Notes under the pieces: model-generated
Databases searched by the model: none
The model's input: only the letters and a program-made list of their open reading frames with translations
What the model was told of the DNA's origin: nothing
In this document: in pieces, positions 44,901 to 56,189 of the stretch
Numbering within the stretch: the stretch's first letter is position 1
Layout of the letters: every line of letters starts with the position of its first letter
Source: Phyllostachys edulis
Taxonomy: Eukaryota > Streptophyta > Magnoliopsida > Poales > Poaceae
Length of the DNA: 64,000 nt
Reading direction: 5' to 3'
Assembly (NCBI GenBank): GCA_036346405.1
Contig: CM070562.1
Location: forward strand, 111,450,412-111,514,411
Position numbers and translations under genes: made by a program

Positions 44901-45851
44901 ACCTTCCATCCACACCCCTTTTCGCACCTCACGGTGTACTTGTTGTTCACATCGGAGTGTTGCACTATGAACGAACGATGGTGCCGCACTAAGTATTCTT
45001 GCAGCCAAACCTTCATATCCTCCATGGTTGGAAACAACATGTTCTTCCGTATTATATCATTCTCTGAGTCTGTAATGCCATTCCTGCTCTTCAACCCATT
45101 AGCACAAACCGCATTATCAGCCATACTGACATCATCAAATGCATGCACCGACGGGACCTCACTCATTGCACTGCGAAGAACCTTGCCTTCCTCGGAGGAG
45201 AAAATCTGTGCGGGATCTTCGTCTTCGATCGAGCTCCATCCTTCGTCAGACTCCACTTCACAGGTTGTTCCATCGTGAAACAACTCCTCCTCAAGCTTGT
45301 TGTTCATTACAGCACCGTTGAAATCAATCACAGGGTCAATGACACGTTGCGGGAAAGATACAGGCAGATCCATCGACAGGGGGGGGCATCGTTGGTAGGA
45401 CTCATGCTAACGAACTCTTCGGAAGGTTGCTCTTCCATTGGGGGGCCTCGCGAATGATGGGCAGCGGGATCTAGTTCTTCCGCGTTGCCATTCACCACAT
45501 CCAAATTGTTTGGCAAATCCTCAACAACGATTGTCCTCTCCACCCCACCTCCAACAACCGGACCTGAGATGCGAGCACAATTTTCTTGTACATGTCCCAA
45601 TCATCAGCCGACAGGATTGGCACCAACAAGGCGTGCACCTTAGAACCCAGCTCTGTGTCATATCACCCTTGCATTCCGACAACAACCCTGGGATCATCCC
45701 ATCCAAAGGTCGACTTGATCCTAGTCACAAAAGTTTGAAAGTTCGGTGGTTCGCGAAACAAAAGAACGGTCGCTTCCATGCCGCCGAAGTTGACAGAACT
45801 ATCCGTTTGGCTAATCGTCCCACCAGTAAACACACGTACAACTTTGTCCAT
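38870..45851 (-). pseudogene. MuDR-type MULE transposase, broken and split by a solo LTR
   Basis: It begins MDKVVRVFTGGTISQTDSSV at 45851. The MuDR N-terminal DUF lies at about 45170-44990 (LFPTMEDMKVWLQEYLVRHH, CGWKVWGS), followed by the MULE catalytic core (VLSVDTTFLMGKYY-like, with LIL for VL; FCIISDRHRDI; 44490-44170), DEDG...FNNVIKGIRAMP (39330-39230), YFVDQWTRARDA and a SWIM-like DCTCN (about 38950). Lesions: a stop after GMQG near 45660, a frameshift in the G run near 45379-45386, stops after KQRAM and GRVH (44650-44480), a frame change near 39340 and a stop near 39140. The solo LTR at 39435-44096 separates the core from the C-terminus. It encoded the enzyme that moved the element and cannot be functional now. 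Confidence 0.85.
39435..44096. mobile_element. Giant solo LTR, copy 2 (4,662 bp), inside the MULE transposase
   Basis: It begins TGTAACACCCTGATTTTC and ends GGGTCGTTACA, with TCCAC at 39430-39434 and 44097-44101. It is homologous to 4361-8917 throughout, with many small indels. The insertion point lies in transposase coding sequence, so this LTR arrived after the MULE. An AAATAGAGCACC motif near 41885 may be its core promoter (TTTAAATAG). Confidence 0.93.
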
Positions 45852-46215
45852 CTACATCCAACAAAATATTGCAAAGTTAGTACTGCATGCCATATGAACG
45901 AAATACCGCAAGTACGAAATATCACAATCAACACTGGACATAACAAAAGCTCAGTTTCCTGAGACATGCCAGCAGTTTGACGGTACAAATGTATGGATAA
46001 TTAAAGATTGTTTCCTCCATGTTGTGTCCTGTGATAGTACTTTACTATAGTTACAGTAATGAGCGTGATGGTTTACAGTCAACATGGAACAATACCTCTT
46101 TTTAAATGAAGTTTATGGGTCGTTTCACAATCAATTGAGGTGTGTTAGGCCATACACAGTGGACGAATGACACCAAGAAACAATGAGATACAAAAAGATC
46201 CAAATCTTACACTAT

Positions 46216-46458
46216 CTGAGTCTCTTGTGCTCAGTCATGCTCGAGATCCCATTCCCGAGACCGCCCAAACCACGTGTTTGGGACCGCTCAGAGCTTGCCT
46301 CTGAGTGCGACCTACACTACCCTAAATCCACGTGCCCAGGTACGCTCGAGATCTCGTTCTCGAGACCGCCCAAACCACGTGTTTGGGACCGCTCAGGACT
46401 CATTCCTAAGTACGCTCAGGACTTTGCTCCTGGGTACGCTAGAGCTACACGCTCGGAG
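46216..46458. repeat. Regular array of short hairpins, 23-24 nt spacing
   Basis: Successive inverted repeats start at 46216, 46240, 46264, 46287, 46345, 46369, 46392, 46415 and 46439. The best stems are 7 bp: CCCAAAC/GTTTGGG (twice, loop CACGT), CTCAGAG/CTCTGAG, CTCGAGA/TCTCGAG, and CTCAGGA/TCCTGGG with one wobble. Linkers read ACCG, TACG or TGCG. A less regular stretch fills 46310-46342. The array sits between the transposase start and the right MULE terminus. Its function is unknown. Confidence 0.8.
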
Positions 46459-46469
46459 TGCCACGAACA

Positions 46470-48500
46470 AAAACTCGTTCGAGAAATCTGATATGCAGAA
46501 AGGAGATAAGTCATATTTTTTTCGCCTTCAGTCTATATTTGATTTCTATAGAGGTCCTTTCCTAATTTATTTTCGGTAAACTATTTCTATAGGACATAAG
46601 GTGAGAGCTTGAGTACAATGCGGATTACTTCTTTTCAGTGGCATTGTCTACTAGTCATGAGGCATGCATGCCAAATGTTCCATACTAGAGCCATAATCAA
46701 AGAAATCTGATGATAGTGCAATCCACCGATACACCGCAATCAAAACCTCCACAAAATTGAATAGCACACATAACTACATTATGAAACAAAAAACAACAGA
46801 AACAACCTACTTCACCCATCTCTTAGCACCAATATTAACAAGCACACCGACAATATCTTAAGGCATAAACCACAACCAATAAACAATGTGGTGCACATGT
46901 CAAAGCTTGCAACTTACAAAAAACCAGTACAATGCTACGACGGACCAAACTAGTGTTGACGATAAGCAATAATAAAACATAATTTTAATTCTGCAGTCGT
47001 AACAGCAAGAGTTCACAGTTAACTTCCTTTAATGAAAATTGACTTTTGTTTACCCAAGCACTAACTACACTTTCAGACAGGTCCAAGTCTTTTTGGAAAG
47101 TTGAATAATCCAGATTGTACTAAAGTTTGGAATGTAAAACCCATGCCACCAGATTTAAACATCCTGAAGTTCGGAGTTCATATACAATATAGTTATAAAA
47201 CATCCTGAAGCCGGTTAATGATTCCAAGTTAATTTTAGGCCTTAGTACATTAAACACTGCAATGACACAAGATTGCATCGAAGGCATTCAACAAGATTAT
47301 TCATTATACAATAGGTAAAGAGAGTGTGGCTACAAGGTTCCTAGTCGAGAATTAGCATATGCCGCATATCTGCCTAGAAGATGAGAAAGGAATTAATTTC
47401 TAATTCTACACCTTCCTGGAGTGTGTGCTATGGGCAGACTTGCCTTTCTACTTGAGTGCTACTTACATATATAACAATACAATTAAGATGGCTCTTAAGA
47501 AAAAAAAAACATACAAATAAACTAAGGGCATGTATCTGCACAAGCATAGATTAACAAAAATGAACCACTAAATTCTAAAATTCCATTATATAACGAAAAG
47601 ATCCTATTAGTGGGTAAAATCTCACAAACTATGGTACAATCCGAACCTGCAAAAAGCTGAAAGAAAATCCAGTCCTATTAGAGAGGTGAATTTTACAAAG
47701 TAAGACACTAAGGGGTGTCATTCAACACATGATCTCCAAAATCTTGAGTCAATAGAAAATTTCATTATTCAATAAGACCACTCCATCCAAATCTAAGCTT
47801 ACAGCTGCTCCTACACTTTCAATGATCTCGCACAGTACCAGTTTCATTGAGGAGTGTCTACGAACAGTGTGAGCACAAACAACATATCCAACAAGGGTTG
47901 CAGTGTTTACACATCCATAACAACAAGATTCTAATCACATACGCAGATGTAGCATATCAGTATCATCCCACATCACATATTACCAAAAAGATAATGCATT
48001 GCAATTACAGAGAGACATTTGCAATCTCCAAGCGGAATATCCCGTTGAACATTAACAACAACAGCATTACCAATCTATACAAAAAGTAATTATGGAGACT
48101 AAATACTAGGTTATTATTACCTTCAGCCGGGCGCGGGGGAGGAGGAGATGGCGCGCCAAAGGCCCAGGAGGGGAGCCACGTGTGGAGGTGGAGGCCGGGC
48201 ATGTGGAGGAGCCGTGGAGGTGGAGGCCTGGCAGACCTGGGCACAGAGGCGGGCCGGAGGCGCGAGGGCACGGGCCAGAGAGGCGCAGGCCGCTGTCTGG
48301 GCTCAGGCGAGGGCGGAGGAGAGGCCGGCATCGGGAGGATGCGCCAAGACAAGGAGGCCGGCCGGCGGGGGAGGTCGGTCGACAGCGGGAGGACCCAACG
48401 TCGGGGAGGAGCGCAGGCGGCGAGGGAGGGCAGCCAACGGCGGGAGGAGCGCAGGCAGCGGGAGGTAGAGAGGCAGCGGGATGAAGATGGGAAAATGGGC
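46470..48500. other. MULE 5' region without a recognised gene
   Basis: AT-rich to about 48115, then a GC-rich block (48125-48490, GGAGGAGGAG and GGCGGGAGG words) before the right terminal repeat. It may hold the promoter and leader of the transposase. Open frames in the GC-rich block are low-complexity. Confidence 0.5.
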
Positions 48501-48793
48501 TGTGCCGCTCCTTTTAAGTGGCCATTGTCACGCCATATATCGTCATGTGACAGGGAGGGTTGTCACGCCGTGGATTCCGGCATGACAGATGCCACGCGGA
48601 CCCTCCACGCTGGTACGGCGCGTGGCCGAGGGCTTACGTGACACCTCTGGCCACGCCACGGTATTTGGCGTGACAGAACGATTTGGCCACGCCACTAGTG
48701 GTGGCGTGACCAAAGAGGTTAGAATTTAAAATAAAGTTTGCGAGGGATTAAATTTAAAATATTAATAAAAAAAAGATTAAATATAAAAAAATC
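48500..48793. repeat. Right terminal inverted repeat of the MULE
   Basis: The inverted counterpart of 35912-36330, with TTGTCACGCC and GGCGTGACAGAACG palindromes followed by the AT-rich outer part ending near AAAAAAATC. Confidence 0.8.
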
Positions 48794-48994
48794 ACACCTT
48801 GATCAGCAGATATGCCTACTGGCAATTTTCTTGCAAGATTTGCCTTGTAAATATCATGGCCTAGCTTCCACCAACAGGTAGGTACATGCTGAGCCACTAA
48901 AAACCGTACTACTGTCCAGTATATATCTTTAGTTCCCAAACCACCATCGTGCCATGTTTCAGCGGCTACTGACAATCAGATGCTACCCTGACCT

Positions 48995-50322
48995 TAGGGT
49001 GGATAACGAGCTGATCGGGTGGATAACGAGCTGGCTCAGCTCGGATCGGATCGCCAAGTTAATGAGCAGAAAATTATATTCGGTTCAGCTCATTAAAAAA
49101 CTCGAACTTGGCTCGTTATCAAAAAACATCCATGCAACCCATATCACAAAACACCCATGCAGATCACAAGTTCACAATCACCAATAAACATCTATAGCAT
49201 TGCAAATCTATGCAGACATATATTCGTCAATGAGTATATTAGTAGTCTAGAGATCAATATGTTCGACCAACAAATGCAAACTTTTACAAGGGACACTTAG
49301 TGGCCATGTATAATCAAACAGTAGACCCGAGGTACAAAGGTGTATAAGCAAGGATTTCAAAGAAGTGCTCAATGTCGTAAGAGCAGGCTGGAAACACTAA
49401 CAGCACAACTAAAAAGAACATCAATCAATTGCAAATATTTCGATCGATTACCAGTTCATATACGCATAATGGAAGTGTTTCTCGGTATACCGAAGTTATG
49501 TAACTGAAACTTATTGGATAATAATGATCTAGGAGATACACTTGGCTTCACGTTTTCCCTAAAACATGGTACAATTTTTTTGAATGCTAATGACAAAACC
49601 AAGGGAGAAAGCAAGTGTTGCTGCACATTTTAAAGAAGCAGTTCATGACAAAGGGGAAAAACAAAACAATCCAGACATCTAAGCAAACATGATTGGCAGC
49701 AAGAGGCAAAAGCTGCTGCATCAGCTGTGCGGCATGGAGCTGCCCATCGGGAGGAGGAGAGTGGCGGCGGTGGCTCGGAGGGAGGCTGAGGTAGGAAGAG
49801 GGGAAGAGGGAGGAGGGAGGAGGGGCGGCAGCGTCTGGCTCGGGAGGAGCTCGAGGCGAATGGGCGGCGCCACATGGGGAGGACGAGGAGCGCCAACGAG
49901 GGAGGAGGATGAGTGGCCCGGTGGGGGACGAGGAGGAGGGGTGTCGACGGGGGAGAAGGAGGAGAAGGGGCACCGCGTGGGAAGGAGGAGCAGGGGCGGA
50001 GACGCAGGTGCAAGAGGAGGAGGGCGACGGTGGCGGGGGAGAAGGAGGAGGGGCGCCGCGTGGGGAGGAGGAGCAGGGGCGGAGGCGCGGGCGCGAAAGT
50101 AGGAGGGCAACGGGGGTGCGTGAGGAGGGGCGGCGACATCAGGCTAAAGAAGGGGAATAAGGGGATGGAGGAGGAAGCAGGTGGGCGGCGTTTGGGTCGG
50201 AGGCAGATGGGGGATTTGTTAAGAAAACGAATTAATTTGCTGGCTCGGCTCGACTCGACTCGTTAAGGGACCGAGTTTGAGCTAAGCTAACTCGTAAGTT
50301 TCGAGCTTTTTTTCTACCCTTA
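48995..50322. mobile_element. Non-autonomous hAT-like element (1,328 bp)
   Basis: Ends TAGGGTGGATAACGAGC and, inverted, TAAGGGTAGAAAAAAAGC. It has an exact 8-bp duplication CCTGACCT at 48987-48994 and 50323-50330, the hAT TSD length. Subterminal regions are rich in GGCTCGGCTCG/GAGCTGGCTC words. There is no transposase. The interior 49690-50210 is a GGAGGAGG-rich block with open frames that look like low-complexity artefacts. Confidence 0.85.
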
Positions 50323-50330
50323 CCTGACCT

Positions 50331-51209
50331 GTTCAATGTTCAAGCTCACGGACATACACGCAACAGCAGGCGTTGATAAATCTGTTCTGTGTGTATATCG
50401 CAGTCATATCAAGAGAATCGCTCATCTTGTCAACGAAAGCAACATCGGCTAGAATACATTTCCAGCGGATCAAACTATGCCCGCCTGGCACCTGCGTCGC
50501 ATGTTTCAGCGCATCCAACCAGTAAATTACTCGGCAAGAAACATATATAATCTGAACAAAATGATATAACACGCCCTAAAGCGATAGACTCTTTCAGACA
50601 AGATGCACAAACTGATTCAAACAAGAAAGGGGATCTTAGAGCTGACAAATTTCAGTACAGAAGAAGATTCCCCAGTGAAAGGCCCTGAATCCTGACTAAT
50701 CAAAAGGGGGATTGATATACAGCTTGGATTGTACAAAGGAAACATAAACACTAGGACCACCTTTTCCTGTCACCTATCTAACGTGTGATGGTTTATACAG
50801 ACGCTAACTGAATCATAAATAAACCAACAGACGTCCCAAATTCAGAAGCACAAGAGAAGAGATCAAGCTAATTTCAGTGTTTGTGTTTCAACTTTCACAC
50901 TGAATGGACCAGCAGCGGATATGCATATTGCAACCAAGCAGTTACCTAATCCTCCTCTTGTCATAAACCAAATCTTGACAGAAAAAAGGTACAAAACATT
51001 GATGATTTTAACACATTTCATGCCATTTCCTTCTTTCATTATTTCCCCATTTGTTTCCTCAAAATTCATTCCAATAGCACCTCCACCAGACCAGATCAAT
51101 ATCAAGAGCAGAGTAGTTGCTGATTGTACTTCTCCGTAAAAAAACGACTAGCATCAAACCAACTCAATAGGCAGCAGCTCCAAGAAAGGATCCACCAAAC
51201 TCAACAATG
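50331..51209 (-). other. 3' UTR and downstream flank of the RING gene
   Basis: Follows the TAG of the minus-strand RING gene. AT-rich, no second coding region. The polyadenylation site is not placed. Confidence 0.5.
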
Positions 51210-54200
51210 CTATTCATACATCTCATCTATCAAAGTCATCTGCAAGATAGTATAGGAAGTTTTCAGCAAAAAGAACAAAGGTACCATATTTCCCTTACAG
51301 ATAATCTATGCAAAAATAGAAGTACCCAAAATAAGGGCTTTAGATGAACAGAACAGTCAATAACAAACCATCAGAGGTACAATCTCGAACATCAAAGTCC
51401 GCAGGTTTTCCCTTCATATAGATATTACTCAATGTCGGTTGGTAAGTTTGTTCATAAGCTTGCAGGATGGGTTAACATATGGAAAGACGAGATATCTTGC
51501 ATAACCACCTCTTAAACATACACTTTTTTCCATGTGATGCATCATAATAAACAAATCTACTTACAGGAAATGATACCAGAACATATCCATGTGCTACAAT
51601 AGCAGCGTATTTCAACTGGGATGTATTGGCTTTGGCGTACTAACCTGATCGCAAACTGGGCAAGTATCACTTCGCTCCATCCATTCAAGTATGCAACACA
51701 GATGGAAATGATGCTCACATTTAGTAATAGAGCGGGGATTTTCTTCATCATATTCTGGTGAAAGGACAAACAAAGGTTAGGACAGAAATCTATGGTTTAG
51801 CAACAAAGAACTTAGATTTAGAGTATCAATATGTGCATCAATAGACACATCGTCAACCAGCAACTACAGCTAGGGCCTAGGAAACTACAACAAAACATGT
51901 TTCAACTGGAACTAACCAGCAACTACAGCTAGGGCCTAGGAAACTACAACAAAACATGTTTCAACAGGAACTAAGTCATTTGCATGGTGGGAAGTTCCTA
52001 CTCATATACTGGAATAAAGGATGAATAGATATTGCATCTAATGCAGATAAATAATCGGAGCACCAGCAATTATTTAACTGGCAGATTCTAGGGAACATAT
52101 CCCCTCTTACCATTATTTCAGCAATGCAGTATAGTTATGTTTCAACCAAAGCTGACCAGCATCCTAACCACGTTTACCATGATAACAAGAAAACAGCAGG
52201 CCTAGCATAAGAGTAGTGTTGTGGCTACAGACCAAACAGTAGAAAGAGGAGAGCATCAGGGCCGCTACCTGCTGCAACGGGGTAGGGGTCCCAAGGTCTC
52301 CGAAGTGTGGGAAACGGTACAGAAGGACAGATGATATTTTATTTGTGTGGAATTTTTTTAATTTTGGCCCTCTGACGCCACTCATTTGCAGAAATGGCTC
52401 CCGTGCCATTTTATTTGTAAATCTAGCCCCCTGCCTCTCCTTCCACGGTCGGGGAGTAGGGAAGGTGACCTTCTGCGGTCGGAGAGCGCGGAAAGGACGG
52501 CGCACGCACAGGAGGCTGGCTCGGCGCGGGAGCAATGCCGTCGGCGCGGGAGGTGGGCCAGCCGGCCACTTGCCGCGGTGCCTAAGCGCGGGACGAGGCC
52601 TTCCGCGGTGGCCGAGCGCGGAAAGCCCCCCGGGCCCACCTCCTTCCACGGTCGCCGTTCATTCCCACGTATGAAGAATCTCCGCGTTGGTCACCCAGTT
52701 TCCACGCTCACCAACCGCGGGAGGAGAGGGAGGGAGGCTAGATTTGCAAATAAAACGGCGTGGGAGCTATTTTTGTAATTGAGTGGTGTCAGGGGGCCAA
52801 AATAAAAAAAATCTATTTGTGTCCAATCCTTTTGCCCTACCTACTTGATACACAGGGAGGTCTATTTATAACATTACAAGTTGGGGGTAGGAAATTACAA
52901 CAATGCCCCTATAAAGGCCCCGCGGTCTTTTCCCCCTTTGCTGCTAGTTTCAGTGCACTGTGAACTTTCGTGGGCGGTGTCCACCATGTCACCTTCATTA
53001 GTCCATGCGGGGCCTTGACCTCCCCCTTCGTCTTGCCCGAAGACTCCCTTCAGGCCGAGGACCCCTTCAGACGAAGGCCATGGTGATGAGCCGATTGGCC
53101 AAGGCATCGAGGTGACGTCTCTCTTGTAACCCTTCGCACGACGCAAAGGGGCTAATTTCTGACTCTTCACCTGGCCGTTGGGGACGGTGGGCCGTCCCTA
53201 CGACAGGTAGCAAAACCATGTGCATCCAGTTCCACAACCAACCAAGTAAAGATAGTATTCAACAAATATTCAGTTCTTGTCCTGACAATCTAAAGAATTA
53301 ATGTTCCAATGATCAAGAGAAGCACAACCTTCAAGACAGATTGGGCAAACATCCTCCTCATCAGGCTTATCTTCAGGGACACCTTTGTCACATGACTCGT
53401 ACTCCTCCACCTTTAAAGATTCCTGCTGATCATCCGTTCTGCCCTTAATGTCTGACTTTTCCAAATCTGCACATGAATCTGCAGCTCTAAGCTTCCATTA
53501 CCATTAGAGGTTAATTATCATCACTCATGCTCATAGATAATCATTTTTTACCAGGGTTTTCAGCAACTGGCAAGCCAACATCATAAGGCAAAGGTGCAGG
53601 TGGTGCTCGATAAGTGTCAGGAGTGGATGTATCCAGATTTGTGTCAACTGCAACTATAGCAGAAGCCGGAGATGATCCATCCAAGGCTGAAGACAATGGT
53701 TCATGCTCCTCTAGATTTTGCTGATGCTGAATAATGCAAAGCCAATAACGTCAGCCAAGTCAAGTAACTAACAATGTAAAAGATTGGCGCATACACAAAG
53801 CTACCAACAAATCAGCTTAATAATCAATCATGTGTGTGTGCGCGCACGCGCGCGCGTGTGTTTTTCCGAAAGGCTATGATTATCGCATAGACTATATTAA
53901 AGCAAGCAGCATACTGTGTAGAGAGTCTATATTGCTGAATCATCAAGAATTGAATACAACAAATGGGAGATGCACACTATAAGTAAAATAATTTCTCCTG
54001 TTGCATCGAAAATGCAAAGATGGTAGTTAAACTTCTTGTACTATGTTATTGCTAGCATTTGCAAGTAACACATGAGCAAAATCTGGGGCACTCTCATATG
54101 TGAGATCATTAAATCGTTAAATGAACAGAATGTATTACATACAGCAACCAGAACAAAAATGTGTGAGTAATAATTGCATATAATTTGATCTGGTCTTCAT

Positions 54201-54469
54201 AAACATATGTAGACTACATTGCAGTTAATGACAAGGACAATAAAAAAATTGCCGCTAACTCAGCAGAATATTTTGACTTAAAAAGTAAGACACATGGTGG
54301 ATACCTTCACAACATTAACTTCACGTTGTTTGCTAATGCATACAGATAAGAGAACGATATGAATTCAGAAGACATAATCTAAGACAGAGCACGGTCTACA
54401 TACATAGATATGAACTGGTGCTCTATCTGCTTCAGATCTTCTTGATGAACAGCAACAGCAGCTACCCAT
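51210..54469 (-). CDS. RHB1A: RING-H2 E3 ubiquitin ligase, RHB1A type
   Basis: Five coding exons: 54469-54404, 53726-53552, 53466-53329, 51754-51645 and 51239-51210, all GT-AG, encoding 172 residues. The N-terminus MGSCCCCSSRRSEADRAP carries a Gly2 myristoylation context with a Cys cluster likely to be palmitoylated, suggesting membrane attachment. The RING-H2 is at 121-161: C121, C124, C139, H141, H144, C147, C158 and C161 are all present (CPICLEEYDEENPRS, CEHHFHLCCILEW, CPVC). E3 ligases of this type bind an E2 enzyme and transfer ubiquitin to targets; the target here is unknown. The RING is split by intron 3, which at 1,575 bp carries nested transposons. The last exon has only ten codons including the stop. 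The gene appears intact. Confidence 0.92.
51856..51973. repeat. 59-bp tandem duplication in RING gene intron 3
   Basis: ACCAGCAACTACAGCTAGGG starts at 51856 and again at 51915; the copies are nearly identical (CAACTGG versus CAACAGG). Probably recent. Confidence 0.9.
52217..53205. mobile_element. Tat-type solo LTR in RING gene intron 3, split by a MITE
   Basis: It begins TGTTGTGGCTACAGACC and ends CCCTACGACA, close to the Tat element ends (TGTCGTAGC...CTACGACA). Shared blocks include ACAGTAGAAA, CTATTTATA (52862) and GGTCTTTTCC. Flanks AGTAG (52212-52216) and GGTAG (53206-53210) match at 4 of 5 bases. About 515 bp remain after removing the MITE and its TSD. Confidence 0.75.
52349..52813. mobile_element. 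Mutator-type MITE (465 bp), nested in the Tat-type solo LTR
   Basis: The inverted ends GGAATTTTTTTAATTTTGGC and (inverted) GATTTTTTTTATTTTGGCCC extend about 90 bp inward (GTGGCGTCAG-type and GCTCCC blocks). An exact 9-bp duplication TATTTGTGT flanks it at 52340-52348 and 52814-52822, as expected for Mutator. The interior is GC-rich with CGCGG words. Confidence 0.88.
53832..53861. repeat. TG/CG alternating tract in RING gene intron 1
   Basis: TGTGTGTGTGCGCGCACGCG continues as CGCGCGTGTGTT. Alternating purine-pyrimidine DNA of this kind can adopt Z-form in vitro. Confidence 0.8.
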
Positions 54470-56046
54470 TCTATCCCGGATGAAAAAGCTTACTCCAAGC
54501 TATTCTCTAGCTGCCATTTAAAACTAAAATTTCGTCTCTCGTAGCCCTACAAAGAAACAATCATATATTGGTGCAAGAAAGAACAGGAAATCATGCAGTA
54601 AACTAGAAAAAAATAGCATATGAATACAAGATGACACAAAAGGTACTGGTAAACGACCATAAGTTTGTTCAGATAGCTTAACATACAACCGTATCTTTCA
54701 CTAGGCACTGAAAGTTATTCTTTATGATTTATTCTGATGGAAGGTGATTTCTAATATTTGAAGAATTGCCCTATGATTTCTGGGCATAACTCAGAGTAAC
54801 AATACCTTCATATAAGTCATGTTAAACCATGTTTCAATACATATTTCATGATTTGTCAATCTGATTCAGAAAAGGATATTGGCAGTGCCACTAGAGCAGT
54901 TTTTTAGTTGATAAAAATAATCAAATGCGCCGCTGGCTATAGATGCAGCCTTATTCCCTGAACCTAAGGCTTGCAAAAGTAGCCAATTACACTCACTCAT
55001 TACTTGAGACTTAACCATAAAGTACAGTTCACTTGAACTCTTCAAACAGTCGTACTATAATGATTCCTCAAGAACTCTCCAAAAAAAATCCTTAAGAAAC
55101 CTGACACCCTGCATTTGAATGAAGCAACGAATTGTATGTAATACAAGTAACAACTCGGAATCGATAACCTCAGTCTTCCACTAAATGAATATCAACGTTC
55201 AGAAATGGCACTAATAGCTACAAATCACGAACAAACCAAGTGCTCCCAAACAGTGGCGAAGTATGGATATTTCAATCCTCGCAACAATTCAGTTAAGTCT
55301 CCAATGGAAGCTACAAGCGCTTATGTACAAAGTGCTTCATCATGGACCATTCAAGCTATTCAGATCGACAACGAAACAAATACGAATTCCATTGTGAACC
55401 CATATCGGTTTCTTCATCACAAGGAAACAATATACGCAGCTCATAAGACGGACCAACTGTTTCATCATAGTGCAGATCGTGTTACTAAAGTTCTAAATTA
55501 TGTTTTTTTATCACCAGCCCAGCATCGCCGAATGGCTAAATTTCGATCGAATGTGCATTAATTTCAGATGGAACGCTACAATCCTTAAATCGCTTATGCT
55601 GGCTCGGTTGGCATCACCACTTGTTTGATACTTTTTGTTTTCCTGTGGGGTTCTAAAGGTTACTGATTGAAAAATATCTTAAAACCATAAATCACAGCTA
55701 AAAAAAGCTATCTCTATCTTCCAAAAAAAATACGATTCTTGCCTTGAAACTTTGAATCCAAGAAACCATGCATCCAAGGTCACCCCACTCTCTGACTTGT
55801 CCCACAAACACTAGAGCCAACCAAGAATTGGACGAAATATCTACGCAAACCCAAAAGAAACCCAACTAGAGTCATACTCGATCCAATCGCCATTACAAGG
55901 AGCGGATTTATGCAAAGAAGCAAGAAAGGAAGGCTCTATCCAGAACAATCCCAGAAATTAACCAACAACGCATGAAAAACTAGCGCGAAACAGCACGCGA
56001 ATCGAACCAGAAGCGCGAGGTCAGTCGCTAAAGGAGATGAATTACC
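54470..56046 (-). other. 5' UTR intron and second UTR exon of the RING gene
   Basis: The leader upstream of the start codon is split. Donor TTCG|GTAATTC lies at 56045, acceptor TTTGTAG|GG at 54547, giving an intron of about 1.5 kb and a UTR exon 54546-54470. The intron sequence is AT-rich; an open frame on the opposite strand (55205-55561) has no recognised similarity. Confidence 0.7.
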
Positions 56047-56189
56047 GAAAGGAAAGCAGGAAGGTTGCGCTCCGTCGATCGCCTCGGGAGTCGTGAGCTC
56101 TTGGGCTTCCCAGCCCCCACCTCTCCTCTCCTCAGGAGAGAGGGCTAATGCTTGTGATTTCGTGGATTTGGAGGGGCTTTTCTATATGA
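56047..56189 (-). promoter_or_regulatory. First UTR exon and TATA box of the RING gene
   Basis: TCATATAG on the minus strand (56182-56189) lies about 30 bp upstream of a likely start near 56150. The purine-rich leader (GAGGAGAGGAGAGG) continues toward the donor at 56045. Confidence 0.5.

Larger units (their letters stand above)
35912..48793 (-). mobile_element. Large Mutator-like element (MULE) with long terminal inverted repeats
   Basis: The left (35912-36330) and right (48500-48793) ends are inverted copies of each other: CTCGCAAACTTTATTT, then TTTGGTCACGCCA and stacked GTCACGCC...GGCGTGAC palindromes, then AAGCCCTCGG and the GCCGT(G/A)CCAG motif. Inside, on the minus strand, are a broken MuDR-type transposase (to 45851) and a second ORF (37101-37806). 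Flanks TCACCTTAG (35903-35911) and ACACCTTGA (48794-48802) share 6 of 9 bases, a possible eroded 9-bp TSD. The element is 12.9 kb; about 4.67 kb is a nested solo LTR with its TSD. The exact ends are uncertain by a few bases. Confidence 0.85.

Noticed and set aside
46216..46458. CRISPR or rho-independent terminators
   Set aside because: The stems differ and there are no repeated spacers or T-tracts. It is reported as a hairpin array instead.
48148..48641. Arg/Gly-rich plus-strand frames
   Set aside because: A GGAGG-rich low-complexity block in the MULE 5' region; no homology and no codon pattern.
49589..50266. Several long frames on both strands in the hAT element
   Set aside because: All frames are open because the block is G- and purine-rich. 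The products are Pro/Ser or Arg/Gly repeats.
55205..55561. 118-codon plus-strand frame
   Set aside because: It is antisense in the 5' UTR intron of the RING gene, with no recognised similarity or promoter. Possibly chance.
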